Of a DNA stretch of 64,000 bases, positions 34,629 to 43,187 are shown piece by piece (within the stretch, counting starts at the first letter, position 1; each line of letters begins with the position of its first letter). The stretch is from Mannheimia glucosida (lineage in GTDB: Bacteria > Pseudomonadota > Gammaproteobacteria > Enterobacterales > Pasteurellaceae), in NCBI RefSeq assembly GCF_046267875.1, contig NZ_CP176502.1, forward strand, positions 1,302,001-1,366,000, given 5' to 3'. Both the position numbers and the translations under genes were made by a program. The notes under the pieces were generated by a model, which did no database searches, was not told the origin of the DNA, and saw nothing but the letters and a program-made list of their open reading frames with translations.

Positions 34629-35669
34629 ATGACCGATAAACAAATCCGTAATAGTACCGCCGAATTTTTGATTTTTACTCAACAAAATGGGGCAGAAAAT
34701 ATTACTATTCGTTATGAAAATAACGAAATTTGGCTTACGCAAAAATTAATTGCTCAGCTTTTTGATTGCTCAACAGATAATGTTTCTTTGCATTTAAAAA
34801 ACATTTTTAATAGTGGGGAACTCGATCCAAATTCAGTTACCGAGGATTTCTCGGTAACTGCCGCAGACGGCAAAAATTATCGTACTAAACACTACAACCT
34901 TGATGCCGTTATTTCGATAGGCTATCGGGTAAACTCGGTGCGGGCGACACAATTTCGCCAATGGGCAACTAAAGTATTACGGGATTTCGCCCAAAAAGGC
35001 TATGTGATTGACCGCCAAAGAATGGAAAACGGTACATTTTTAAATGAAGATTATTTTGAGCAGTTGCTGGCAGAAATTCGTGAAATTCGGTTATCTGAAC
35101 GGCGTTTCTATCAGAAAATTACGGATATTTATGCAACCTCAGTGGATTACAATAAAGATGCACCAACCACCAAGCAATTTTTTGCCAGCGTGCAAAATAA
35201 ATTGCATTTTGCTATTCATCAACACACGGCAGCTGAGCTGATTTATGAACGAGCAGATAGCGAAAAACCAAATATGGGGCTAAGTAGTTGGGCGAAATCG
35301 CCTGACGGCAAAATTTTAAAAAGTGATGTTGTAGTGGCAAAAAATTACTTAACACCGGAAGAACTCAAAGAGCTAGGGCTAATTGTCAATGCCTTTTTAG
35401 ATTTAGCAGAAAGGCGAGCGAGACGTAAGATTCCGATGACGATGGAAGATTGGGCAAAAAGGTTGGATATTTTCTTGAATGCCGATGAACTACCTCTACT
35501 TGAAGGCAAAGGCAAAATGCGTTTTGATGAAGCAAAATTGCACGCAGAAAGTGAGTTTGAGAAATACCGCATTGTTCAAGACAGATTATTTGAAAGCGAT
35601 TTTGATAAGGTTTTGAAAGAAGTGCTGCGTTCGGAAAATCAATACAGCCCATCATTTTCAACAACATAA
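34629..35669 (+). CDS. rhuM: RhuM-family protein
   Basis: A 346-residue protein of the family named after rhuM of Salmonella pathogenicity island 3. The function is unknown, despite the virulence label. The family N-terminal segment EIWLTQKLIAQLFDCSTDNV (about residues 36-55) looks like a winged-helix or Bro-N-like fold. YRVNSVRATQFRQWATKVL follows near 98-116, and the conserved C-terminal region LGLIVNAFLDLAERRARRK and MTMEDWAKRLD is near 255-285. It has its own terminator signals on both sides, an AAGGAGAG ribosome site and no operon partner, and it looks like an independent accessory gene between core genes. Confidence 0.88.
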   Translation: MTDKQIRNSTAEFLIFTQQNGAENITIRYENNEIWLTQKLIAQLFDCSTDNVSLHLKNIFNSGELDPNSVTEDFSVTAADGKNYRTKHYNLDAVISIGYRVNSVRATQFRQWATKVLRDFAQKGYVIDRQRMENGTFLNEDYFEQLLAEIREIRLSERRFYQKITDIYATSVDYNKDAPTTKQFFASVQNKLHFAIHQHTAAELIYERADSEKPNMGLSSWAKSPDGKILKSDVVVAKNYLTPEELKELGLIVNAFLDLAERRARRKIPMTMEDWAKRLDIFLNADELPLLEGKGKMRFDEAKLHAESEFEKYRIVQDRLFESDFDKVLKEVLRSENQYSPSFSTT

Positions 35670-35704
35670 AACAACCGTATTTTGCAAATTTTTTGCCAAG
35701 TTTG

Positions 35705-35738
35705 ACCGCTTGCCGTGTATAATGCAAGCGGTTATTTT
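35705..35738 (+). terminator. rhuM terminator made of inverted uptake signals
   Basis: ACCGCTTGC (35705-35713) pairs with GCAAGCGGT (35724-35732) and is followed by TATTTTTT. It ends 17 bases before the bcp start. The loop contains TATAAT (35718-35723), which might be part of the bcp promoter. Confidence 0.75.
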
Positions 35739-35755
35739 TTATGGAAAAATTACAA

Positions 35756-36223
35756 ATGAATACTTTAAAAGCAGGCGATAAAGCCCCTCAATTTACCCTT
35801 CAGAATCAGGCTGATGAGTCGGTTTCACTCTCTCAATTTGCCGGTAAAAAAGTGTTGGTTTATTTTTACCCGAAAGCCCTTACACCTGGTTGCACTACGC
35901 AAGCTTGTGGATTGCGTGATAGCAAGTCAGAACTTGACGAACTAAATGTCGTTGTTTTGGGAATTAGCACTGATTTACCGAAAAAATTAGCTCAATTTGT
36001 AGAGAAAAAAGCCCTTAATTTCACATTATTATCTGACCCGGCTCACCAAGTTGCGGAAGCCTTTGGTGTATGGGGCGAAAAGAAGTTTATGGGAAAAACC
36101 TATGACGGCATTCACCGCATCAGCTTTTTAATTGATGAACAGGGCGTGGTTGAGCAAGTGTTTGATAAATTTAAAACCGGCGAACATCACCAAATGATCG
36201 TTGATTATCTACGGGGTTGCTAA
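35756..36223 (+). CDS. bcp: Thioredoxin-dependent thiol peroxidase Bcp
   Basis: A peroxiredoxin that reduces hydrogen and organic peroxides. The peroxidatic cysteine sits in KALTPGCTTQACGLRD (near residue 45), with the second Cys five residues later, as in E. coli Bcp. It is 155 residues. The start MNTLKAGDKAPQF aligns with the family; an ATG five codons upstream is less likely because it follows the terminator hairpin directly. The stop overlaps the gmhB start (TAATG), indicating coupled translation. Confidence 0.94.
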   Translation: MNTLKAGDKAPQFTLQNQADESVSLSQFAGKKVLVYFYPKALTPGCTTQACGLRDSKSELDELNVVVLGISTDLPKKLAQFVEKKALNFTLLSDPAHQVAEAFGVWGEKKFMGKTYDGIHRISFLIDEQGVVEQVFDKFKTGEHHQMIVDYLRGC

Positions 36224-36771
36224 TGGGAAAAAAAGCCATTTTTTTAGACCGAGACGGCACAATTAATATCGATCACGGCTATGTGCATCAAATTGATGAT
36301 TTTCAATTTATTGACGGTGTCGGCAAGGCGTTAAAACAGTTGCAAGACAAAGGTTATTTATTGGTGTTGGTGACCAATCAATCCGGCATTGCCCGGGGCT
36401 ATTTTAGCGAAGCACAATTTATGCAACTGACCGAATGGATGGATTGGTCGCTCGATGAAGATCATGGCGTGGTGTTAGATGGCATTTACTACTGCCCACA
36501 TCACCCCGAGGGCAAAGGTGAATACCGTGAAGATTGCGATTGCCGTAAGCCTAAAGCCGGTATGTTTACCCAAGCGATTCAAGATTTAAACATCGACCCA
36601 AGCCAATCTTATATGGTAGGTGATAAATTAGAAGATCTCCTCGCCGCCGAAGCCGCCGGCGTGAAAACCAAAGTGCTGGTTCGCACCGGCAAAACGGTGA
36701 CAGAAGAAGGCCAAGCTAAAGCCGATTTGGTGTTAGATAGTTTAGTTGATTTAGTGAAATATATTAAATAA
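36223..36771 (+). CDS. gmhB: D-glycero-beta-D-manno-heptose-1,7-bisphosphate 7-phosphatase
   Basis: Removes the 7-phosphate from heptose bisphosphate, between the two HldE reactions in ADP-heptose synthesis. The HAD motif FLDRDGTIN has the DxD nucleophile pair near residues 8-10. The Zn-binding loop CPHHPEGKGEYREDCDC is near 90-106. MVGDKLEDLLAAEAAG provides motif IV. The length is 182 residues from the ATG within the TAATG overlap; a TTG two codons earlier is unlikely. It forms an operon with bcp and probably queF. Confidence 0.95.
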   Translation: MGKKAIFLDRDGTINIDHGYVHQIDDFQFIDGVGKALKQLQDKGYLLVLVTNQSGIARGYFSEAQFMQLTEWMDWSLDEDHGVVLDGIYYCPHHPEGKGEYREDCDCRKPKAGMFTQAIQDLNIDPSQSYMVGDKLEDLLAAEAAGVKTKVLVRTGKTVTEEGQAKADLVLDSLVDLVKYIK

Positions 36772-36775
36772 CGCA

Positions 36776-37615
36776 ATGAATTATAACGATAAATCTCTTT
36801 CAGCCCTGAAATTAGGGCAAAAAACCGAGTACAAAAGCGAATATGATGCCTCGCTTTTGCAACCTGTTCCTCGCAAATTAAACCGTGATGGTTTAGGCAT
36901 TACACAAGATCAGCCTTTTAACCGAGGGGCTGATGTGTGGACTTGTTATGAGCTATCTTGGTTGAACCAAAATGGGCTGCCGCAAGTAGCGATTGCAGAT
37001 GTCGCCATTGATTTTAAGAGCGAAAACTTAATTGAATCGAAAAGTTTCAAGCTCTATTTGAACAGTTTTAATCAAACCAAATTTAGCTCAATAGAAGACG
37101 TTGAGAAAACGATCCAAGCGGATCTGGCTCGTTGTGCAAGCGGTCAAGTTTCGGTAAAAATTTACAAATTATCGCACTACACAAAACAACCAATAGTTGA
37201 TTTTGCAGGTGATTGCATTGATGAGCAAGATATTCAAATCGACAGCTATGCGTTTTCGACTCATTATTTAGAGAACATTGCAGAAGATGATCTGGTGGAA
37301 GAAACCTTAGTCAGCCATTTGCTCAAATCTAACTGCTTAATCACCTCACAGCCTGACTGGGGAAGTGTGCAAATTCGCTACAAAGGCAAAAAGCTAAACC
37401 GTGAAAAGCTATTGCGTTACTTGGTGTCATTCCGTGAGCATAATGAGTTCCACGAACAATGTGTGGAACGCATTTTCTGCGATTTAATGCAATTTGCTCA
37501 GCCGGAAAAATTAACAGTTTACGCACGCTACACCAGACGAGGCGGGCTAGACATCAATCCGTTTAGATCGAATTTTGAGGTAGTGCCGGAAAATCTAAGA
37601 ATGGCACGTCAATGA
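36776..37615 (+). CDS. queF: NADPH-dependent 7-cyano-7-deazaguanine reductase
   Basis: Reduces preQ0 to preQ1 in queuosine synthesis. It is the long (YqcD-like, two-lobed) type at 279 residues. The catalytic cysteine is in KSNCLITSQPDWGS near residue 190, and the QueF motif region EFHEQCVERIFCDLM is near 222-236. The C terminus TRRGGLDINPFRSN binds substrate. It starts 4 bases after gmhB with no strong ribosome site, consistent with translation coupled to gmhB. Confidence 0.95.
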   Translation: MNYNDKSLSALKLGQKTEYKSEYDASLLQPVPRKLNRDGLGITQDQPFNRGADVWTCYELSWLNQNGLPQVAIADVAIDFKSENLIESKSFKLYLNSFNQTKFSSIEDVEKTIQADLARCASGQVSVKIYKLSHYTKQPIVDFAGDCIDEQDIQIDSYAFSTHYLENIAEDDLVEETLVSHLLKSNCLITSQPDWGSVQIRYKGKKLNREKLLRYLVSFREHNEFHEQCVERIFCDLMQFAQPEKLTVYARYTRRGGLDINPFRSNFEVVPENLRMARQ

Positions 37616-37649
37616 TTTCATTGTTTTTTGTTCCCGTCTGAACCGCCTG

Positions 37650-37800
37650 AGCGTGTTTGAATTGGTAGGTAAATTTACTCTGAGCGGAGCGAATGTAAAT
37701 TTGCCGTTAAGCCAATTCAAACTAAGCGAGGATAGCGGTGAAGCTCGGGTTGCCTTTCTTTTGGTTACTTTTCTTTGGCAAAGCAAAGAAAAGTAACAAA
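37650..37800. repeat. Composite palindromic element between queF and anmK
   Basis: GTTTGAATTGG (37655-37665) is inverted at CCAATTCAAAC (37712-37722). Inner arms TAAATTTAC (37670) and GTAAATTTG (37695) flank TCTGAGCGGAGCGA. Then comes a perfect 14-bp hairpin, GTTACTTTTCTTTG (37764-37777) with its complement at 37784-37797. The second hairpin resembles a motif I have seen in many bacterial genomes. The element fills most of a 191-base gap and contains no credible gene. Confidence 0.7.
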
Positions 37801-37806
37801 TAGCAG

Positions 37807-38940
37807 ATGTTGATTTTTATGATGAATGAATATAGCCCAAATTACTATATAGGCGTAATGTCCGGCACGAGCCTTGATGGGGTGGATATTGCTTTGCTGG
37901 ATTTTGCAAAAAATCCACCGAAAATGACCGCTTGTGATTTTTTTCCAATGCCGGAGGAATTACGGGCGGATATTTCTGCGTTACTTAAAACCGGCGAAAC
38001 CAATCTTCAAAAACTGGGGGAAATTGATCACCGATTAGGCTTGCTTTATGCAGAAACGATTAATGCGTTTTTAGCGAAAAATCAGCTAAAAGTAGAGGAT
38101 ATTCAAGCCATAGGTTGTCACGGGCAGACGGTGTGGCATTCACCGGATTCTGCATATCCCTTCACTACCCAAATTGGCGATATGAATTTGGTGGCAGAGC
38201 AAACAGGTATTACCACTATTGCTGATTTTCGGCGTAAAGATATGGCGGTTGGCGGACAAGGGGCTCCGCTTGTGCCGGCATTTCATCAAGCTGTTTTTAG
38301 CGATCCAAATCGTCTAACAGTGGTGCTGAATATTGGCGGCATTAGCAATATTTCGGTGTTAAATCCCAATTCCCCTACAGTTGGTTATGATGTAGGAGCC
38401 GGAAATACTTTGATGGATAGTTGGATCGAACAACATCAAGGCAAAAGATACGATAAAAACGGTGAATGGGCGAGAACGGGCAAGATTAATATCGAACTGT
38501 TATCAGCCTTATTAGACGAGCCGTTTTTTGCCAAAGCACCCCCAAAAAGTACCGGGCGAGAGTTATTTAATTTAACGTGGCTTGCAAAAAAACAGCAAAA
38601 TTTGACGTCTTGTCAGCCACAAGACGTGCAACGCACGCTGGCAGAATTTACTGCTCAAAGTATTGCCAATGAGTTATTACGCTTTGAAAGCTCTCTGCCT
38701 CGCTTGCTTTTAGTTTGTGGTGGTGGGGCAAGAAATCCGTTATTAATGGAACGGATTTCTGCTTTACTTCCCGAGTGGGAGGTTACAACCACTACAGAAT
38801 TTGGTTTAGATATTGATTATGTAGAGGCTGCCGCTTTTGCTTGGTTAGCTTACCAGCGAATCCATAATTTACCCAGTAATATGCCTAGCGTGACAGGAGC
38901 AAAAAAAGCCGTGAGTTTGGGCGTGATTTACCCTGCTTAG
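37807..38940 (+). CDS. anmK: Anhydro-N-acetylmuramic acid kinase
   Basis: Phosphorylates and opens 1,6-anhydro-MurNAc from cell-wall turnover to MurNAc-6-phosphate, the substrate of MurQ encoded about 1.6 kb downstream. The phosphate-binding GVMSGTSLDGVD is near residue 17. The HGQTVWH motif is near 105, GGISNIS near 182, and GYDVGAGNTLMD near 198. The length is 377 residues. The start is uncertain, since two further ATG codons follow within five residues and none has a good ribosome site. The gene overlaps the convergent MFS gene by 4 bases at its stop. Confidence 0.94.
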   Translation: MLIFMMNEYSPNYYIGVMSGTSLDGVDIALLDFAKNPPKMTACDFFPMPEELRADISALLKTGETNLQKLGEIDHRLGLLYAETINAFLAKNQLKVEDIQAIGCHGQTVWHSPDSAYPFTTQIGDMNLVAEQTGITTIADFRRKDMAVGGQGAPLVPAFHQAVFSDPNRLTVVLNIGGISNISVLNPNSPTVGYDVGAGNTLMDSWIEQHQGKRYDKNGEWARTGKINIELLSALLDEPFFAKAPPKSTGRELFNLTWLAKKQQNLTSCQPQDVQRTLAEFTAQSIANELLRFESSLPRLLLVCGGGARNPLLMERISALLPEWEVTTTTEFGLDIDYVEAAAFAWLAYQRIHNLPSNMPSVTGAKKAVSLGVIYPA

Positions 38941-40019
38941 ATTAAGAAAATGTAAGGTAATACATTCATTACTCCGAGAGTGGTAATAGCTAAAATTAAT
39001 TTAGAGCTTCCAAACATTAAGCCTTGGTTTTTACCATTGTCTAATTTCACTAGCATATTAGATAGTGCCGTATTCGCATACACGGTAATAGTGGCAAAAA
39101 TCACTAAATAGAGAAATGCAGTGATGGTTGAAAGCCATTGGAGTGCATAAAACCAAGGCATTATTTGAAGTATAATCAGTATTGGTGCAATATAAATAAG
39201 TTTATGTACTGTCAGATTTAATTTTCGTGAAAAATCAGATTGCAATAGCACTGCAATTAAATTATTCACAAAGAATGCGACAGAGACTAATTCTGGTTTA
39301 TCCAGAAGATTGGTGAATATATAGGGGAATATAATATAAAATGCACTTCCTAAACCAAGCGGAATAAAAAGTAATAAATGCACAAAAATAAATTGTTCAT
39401 TTAGTATTCCTTTTAATGCACCAAATTTAAAGCGTTCGCATTGCCCATTTGCACATTCATGCGTTTTGGGTGCGGTTTTAAACATAACGAATAGCATAAT
39501 AATTTCAATGCAGCAGCTAATCCAAATAAGCCATTCTGCTTTACGGTAGAAAATAAATGGAATAGTAAGTAATGGTGCTACCATCGCTGACAGGCTTGAT
39601 ACCTTCAGAAATTTACCTTGAGCCTTAGTTTTGAGTTGGTAACTATCTCCGGTATCTTGAATATTGGCTAATAAGAATGCTCTCGCATTGGTACTAAATA
39701 AGGTGCTACCGAGCCCGAAGAAAAAGGTAGCAAGTAATAGCAGGGGGTAATTTTTTGTTGTCAGTAATAAAATGTAAGCTAGGGCATCGAGCAAACAGCC
39801 AAGCATCATGATAGGGTAACGTCCAAAACTATCACCCCAAGAACCTGCAAAAAGGGAAAATGCTTGGCTGGTAAAGACCAACAAAGAAAATGCAGTTGCA
39901 ATTTGGCTGGTTTCAAAGCCTTTGTAGAATTGTAAGTAGATAAAAAATACGCTTTGCATTGCAGCATAAGCAAGACCGGAAAAGAATTTCCGCCATAAAA
40001 TGATATTTTGGATATTCAT
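38937..40019 (-). CDS. Major facilitator superfamily transporter
   Basis: An inner-membrane carrier of 360 residues with about eleven to twelve hydrophobic segments. The loop GSWGDSFGRYPIMMLG near residue 61 is the MFS motif A (GxxxDxxGRR type). The substrate is unknown; the closest pattern is of the drug-exporter or sugar-exporter type. It lies between the peptidoglycan recycling genes anmK and murQ but on the opposite strand, so a role in MurNAc handling is only a guess. The ATG used here follows a TTG two codons earlier. Confidence 0.8.
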   Translation of the reverse strand: MNIQNIILWRKFFSGLAYAAMQSVFFIYLQFYKGFETSQIATAFSLLVFTSQAFSLFAGSWGDSFGRYPIMMLGCLLDALAYILLLTTKNYPLLLLATFFFGLGSTLFSTNARAFLLANIQDTGDSYQLKTKAQGKFLKVSSLSAMVAPLLTIPFIFYRKAEWLIWISCCIEIIMLFVMFKTAPKTHECANGQCERFKFGALKGILNEQFIFVHLLLFIPLGLGSAFYIIFPYIFTNLLDKPELVSVAFFVNNLIAVLLQSDFSRKLNLTVHKLIYIAPILIILQIMPWFYALQWLSTITAFLYLVIFATITVYANTALSNMLVKLDNGKNQGLMFGSSKLILAITTLGVMNVLPYIFLI

Positions 40020-40078
40020 AGACAATATTTAATGAGAAAAATGATTTCTAATATAACTAAATTTAATAAGGAAGCACA

Positions 40079-40540
40079 ATGAGAAAAATCAAATTATTGC
40101 ATGTTATTTTATCTTTAATATTAGGGCTTTCTGCGGCAGCAATTGGGAGTTATCCGGCAATAAAAGAGATTGGCGAGGAGCGGGCAAAAAAACATCAAGA
40201 TATATTAGATTTAAATAGAGAACTTTATAGTGCAATGGTGAACCGTGATTTTTCGGCTTTACAAGCATTATTAAGCGATGATTTTGAGCTTTACTCATCA
40301 ACAGGTGAAGTGATTGATAAGCAAGAATGGATCAAATTAATCCAAAAGAGAGTATTGGAATTTGATAAGGTTGATTTGTTATCTACCGATTTTCAGGGAA
40401 ATCAATCATCTGGATTATTAAGAGTAAATGGTGAGTTTTTTGGGATAGAGAGGGATAATGTGGTGGTAGAAATGAATATTCGAACCATTGTGAGAAATAC
40501 AGAACGTCAAATTAAATGTATTGTGATTAAAGAGGTTTAA
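40079..40540 (+). CDS. Small exported or membrane-anchored NTF2/SnoaL-like protein
   Basis: A 153-residue protein with an N-terminal hydrophobic segment (about residues 5-24, a signal peptide or anchor). The C-terminal domain looks like a DUF4440/NTF2-like fold (LNRELYSAMVNRDFSALQAL then DFELYSSTGEVIDKQEW). Such domains bind small hydrophobic ligands or act as accessory subunits, and no catalytic residues can be named. The stop is followed immediately, with no gap, by the GTG start of murQ, so the two are almost surely co-translated. It may be a periplasmic partner in muropeptide handling. Confidence 0.7.
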   Translation: MRKIKLLHVILSLILGLSAAAIGSYPAIKEIGEERAKKHQDILDLNRELYSAMVNRDFSALQALLSDDFELYSSTGEVIDKQEWIKLIQKRVLEFDKVDLLSTDFQGNQSSGLLRVNGEFFGIERDNVVVEMNIRTIVRNTERQIKCIVIKEV

Positions 40541-41446
40541 GTGTCGCAACTATTGAATGCCTTAGGGCAGATGATTACCGAGCAACGCAATCCGAATTCG
40601 ATGAATATTGACCGCCTTTCGGCGTTAGAGATAGTCCAAGTCATCAACCAAGAAGACAAACAAGTAGCGATTGCGGTGGAGAAGTGTTTGCTACAAATTG
40701 CTCAAGCGGTGGAAAAAATTGTGCAAGCCTTTGAGCAAGGTGGGCGATTGGTTTATGTTGGTGCTGGCACGAGCGGAAGATTAGGCGTACTCGATGCTTC
40801 GGAATGCCCGCCTACTTATGGCGTGAAGCCTGAAATGGTGGTTGGGTTGATTGCTGGTGGTGAGAGAGCCTTACGTTTTCCGATTGAAGGGTCGGAAGAT
40901 AATCGTGAGCAAGGCAAAGTGGATTTACAAGCGGTCAATTTTAGCCAAAAAGATGTATTGGTTGGGATTGCTGCCAGCGGGAGAACGCCTTATGTGCTAG
41001 GAGCGATGGAATATGCCAAGCAACTTGGGGCGACCTCGGTGTCGATTGCCAGTAACCCAAATTCGGCAATGGCACAAATTGCGGATATTGCGATTGAAAC
41101 TGTGGTTGGGCCGGAAGTGCTAACCGGTTCCAGCCGTATGAAATCCGGCACGGCTCAAAAATTGGTATTGAATATGCTCACCACCGCTTCGATGATTTTA
41201 ATCGGTAAATGCTACCAAAATTTAATGGTAGATGTGCAAGCAACCAATGAAAAACTCAAAGCCAGAGCAATTCGGATTGTGATGCAAGCGACAGAATGTG
41301 AACGAGAAGTGGCTGAAGATACACTAAAATTAGCCGAAAATAACGCTAAATTGGCAATTATGATGATTTTAGGTAACTTAGATAAGCAGAAAGCCGAAGA
41401 TTTATTAAGCCAAAATCAAGGGCGATTACAAAAAGCGTTAAAATAG
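40541..41446 (+). CDS. murQ: N-acetylmuramic acid 6-phosphate etherase
   Basis: Cleaves the lactyl ether of MurNAc-6-phosphate to GlcNAc-6-phosphate, the step after AnmK. The SIS-domain phosphosugar-binding site is GAGTSGRLGVLDASECPPTYG near residue 72, and GSSRMKSGTAQKLVLNM lies near 200. The 301-residue length is typical. It starts with GTG directly after the stop of the NTF2-like gene. No murP or murR gene follows. A palindromic repeat lies downstream. Confidence 0.95.
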   Translation: MSQLLNALGQMITEQRNPNSMNIDRLSALEIVQVINQEDKQVAIAVEKCLLQIAQAVEKIVQAFEQGGRLVYVGAGTSGRLGVLDASECPPTYGVKPEMVVGLIAGGERALRFPIEGSEDNREQGKVDLQAVNFSQKDVLVGIAASGRTPYVLGAMEYAKQLGATSVSIASNPNSAMAQIADIAIETVVGPEVLTGSSRMKSGTAQKLVLNMLTTASMILIGKCYQNLMVDVQATNEKLKARAIRIVMQATECEREVAEDTLKLAENNAKLAIMMILGNLDKQKAEDLLSQNQGRLQKALK

Positions 41447-41453
41447 AAGTATG

Positions 41454-41530
41454 TCTGCTCTCTCCCCTTATGGGAGAGAGACAGATAAATCATTCGTTCA
41501 GAATGATTTATCAGAGAGAGGGGAGGCAGA
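41454..41530. repeat. CTCTCCCC-type dispersed repeat, copy 1
   Basis: The outer hairpin is CTCTCTCCCC-TTAT-GGGAGAGAG. A second hairpin GATAAATCATT (41484-41494), loop CGTTCAG, AATGATTTATC (41502-41512) follows, then AGAGAGGGGAGG. The same arrangement, including the CGTTCAG loop, recurs at 55454-55524. It lies between convergent murQ and prmB and probably terminates both. Confidence 0.8.
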
Positions 41531-41531
41531 T

Positions 41532-42476
41532 TTAAGCAAATAAATGACGATGTTTCACTAACTCCTCTTTGCTTAAACTGAACACCCCTAAGCCACCATG
41601 TTCAAATTCCAGCCAGTTAAACGGCACACTTGGGAATTGTTCGACTAAATGCACCATACTGTTGCCGACTTCGCAGACTAGCACGCCATCATCATTTAAA
41701 TAATCAGCGGCTTGGGCAAGAATACGTTTGGTTAAATCCAAACCATCTTTTCCTGAACCAAGGGCTAATGCCGGCTCGTGGTGGAATTCTTGTGGCATAT
41801 CGCCTAAGTCTTCTTCATCAACATAAGGTGGATTAGTCACAATTAAGTCGTATTTATCTTGTGGTAGATCGTTAAACAGATCGGAACTGATCGGGAACAC
41901 TCGGTGAGACACCTGATGACGCTCAATATTAATTTGAGCAACGTCCAAGGCATCAAGGGAAAGATCGACCGCATCGACTTCGGCTTCCGGAAAACGCTCT
42001 GCACAGGCAATCGCAATGCAACCGCTACCGGTACACATATCCAAAATTCGATGTGGCTCGTTTTTGATAATGCCTTTAAACCCTTTTTTGATCAGCTCAC
42101 CAATCGGCGAACGAGGCACTATTACACGCTCATCAACGTAATATTCACCGCCACAAAACCAAGCTGAGTTGGTAAGGTATGCAACCGGTTTGCGAGAGCT
42201 TAAACGCTCACAGATTAAATTGATGATACGTTCTTTCTCAACTCGGGTTAAGCGAGAGGAATAAAGTGTTTCCGGTACATCAAAGGGTAAATAAAGTCCT
42301 GCCAACACTAATTGTTGTGCCTCGTCCCACGCATTATCGTAGCCGTGTCCGTAATAAAGATCAGAAGCGTTAAAATAGCTATATCCCCAACGCATCATAT
42401 CTTGAATAGTGACTAAATCATTCACAATGGGCAGGGCGGAAATTTCATCAAGAAGTTCGGTATTATATTTAAACAT
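41532..42476 (-). CDS. prmB: Ribosomal protein uL3 glutamine methyltransferase PrmB
   Basis: N5-methylates a glutamine of 50S protein L3, using SAM. The catalytic TNPPYVDEEDL is near residue 207. The SAM-binding ILDMCTGSGCIAIA is near 141 and the N-terminal substrate-binding helical domain covers residues 1-100. The length is 314 residues. The gene is divergent from smrB, the same arrangement as in E. coli (prmB next to smrB/yfcN). Confidence 0.95.
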   Translation of the reverse strand: MFKYNTELLDEISALPIVNDLVTIQDMMRWGYSYFNASDLYYGHGYDNAWDEAQQLVLAGLYLPFDVPETLYSSRLTRVEKERIINLICERLSSRKPVAYLTNSAWFCGGEYYVDERVIVPRSPIGELIKKGFKGIIKNEPHRILDMCTGSGCIAIACAERFPEAEVDAVDLSLDALDVAQINIERHQVSHRVFPISSDLFNDLPQDKYDLIVTNPPYVDEEDLGDMPQEFHHEPALALGSGKDGLDLTKRILAQAADYLNDDGVLVCEVGNSMVHLVEQFPSVPFNWLEFEHGGLGVFSLSKEELVKHRHLFA

Positions 42477-42568
42477 TGGCGTGCCTTTTTTCGTATTGTT
42501 AAAATGGCTGTGTTATACCATATTTTGCTTTGTGTTAGAATGTAAAAATGAATAAGAAGGAAAAGATA

Positions 42569-43114
42569 ATGAATGATACTTTATTAGACGATGAATTCGC
42601 ATTATTCAGAGAGGCAGCAAAAGGCACGAAAAAGCTGACACAAAATACCTTTGTGCCGAAAGCAGAACCTCGTAAGAAATTGCAAGAATTGCGAGAGTTA
42701 AAAGAAAAAGCCGATACGGAATTTTATTTCTCGGATGAATATGAGCCTTTGTTGAAAGAAGAAAATGAAAAAGTGAAATATCTGCGAGAAGATGTTGATC
42801 CTTATATTCTCAAACAATTACGGCGAGGCGATTTCCAACCCGAGCTATTTTTAGACTTGCATGGTTTAAGCCGAGAAAAAGCGAAGAAAGAGTTGGCTGC
42901 GTTGATTTTAGCCTGTGAGCGGGAAAAGGTATATTGTGCCAGTGTGATGACCGGCTTTGGTACTCGCACGCTTAAAGATCAAATTCCACGCTGGTTGGTT
43001 CAGCACCCCAAAATAATGGCGTTGCACCAAGCCCCGAAAGAGTGGGGGGGCGATGCCGCCATTCTGATTTTGGTCGAACAGCCGGAAAACCCTGAAAAAA
43101 TGTTTGGGCGTTAA
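42569..43114 (+). CDS. smrB: Smr-domain ribosome-rescue protein SmrB, altered HG motif
   Basis: SmrB of E. coli cleaves mRNA between collided ribosomes. The Smr domain spans about residues 85-181, with LDLHGLSREKAKKEL near 95 and the C-terminal PKEWGGDAAILILVE. In E. coli the second active-site loop is HGHG, but here it reads MTGFG, with Thr128 in place of the first His (ACC at 42950-42952). Cleavage activity may therefore be altered. The start at MNDTLLDDE is chosen because GAAGGA lies upstream of it; an earlier ATG overlaps that site. The length is 181 residues. Confidence 0.9.
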   Translation: MNDTLLDDEFALFREAAKGTKKLTQNTFVPKAEPRKKLQELRELKEKADTEFYFSDEYEPLLKEENEKVKYLREDVDPYILKQLRRGDFQPELFLDLHGLSREKAKKELAALILACEREKVYCASVMTGFGTRTLKDQIPRWLVQHPKIMALHQAPKEWGGDAAILILVEQPENPEKMFGR

Positions 43115-43187
43115 AATTCGGCTTAATTACCAATAATGGTAAATTTTTTATTAAAAACGACCGCTTGTGTCTCATTAAGGAGAAATG

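Noticed and set aside
37595..37786. A 63-codon open frame on the minus strand over the queF-anmK gap
   Set aside because: It runs through the palindromic element and has the typical translation of that repeat; no ribosome site or family match.
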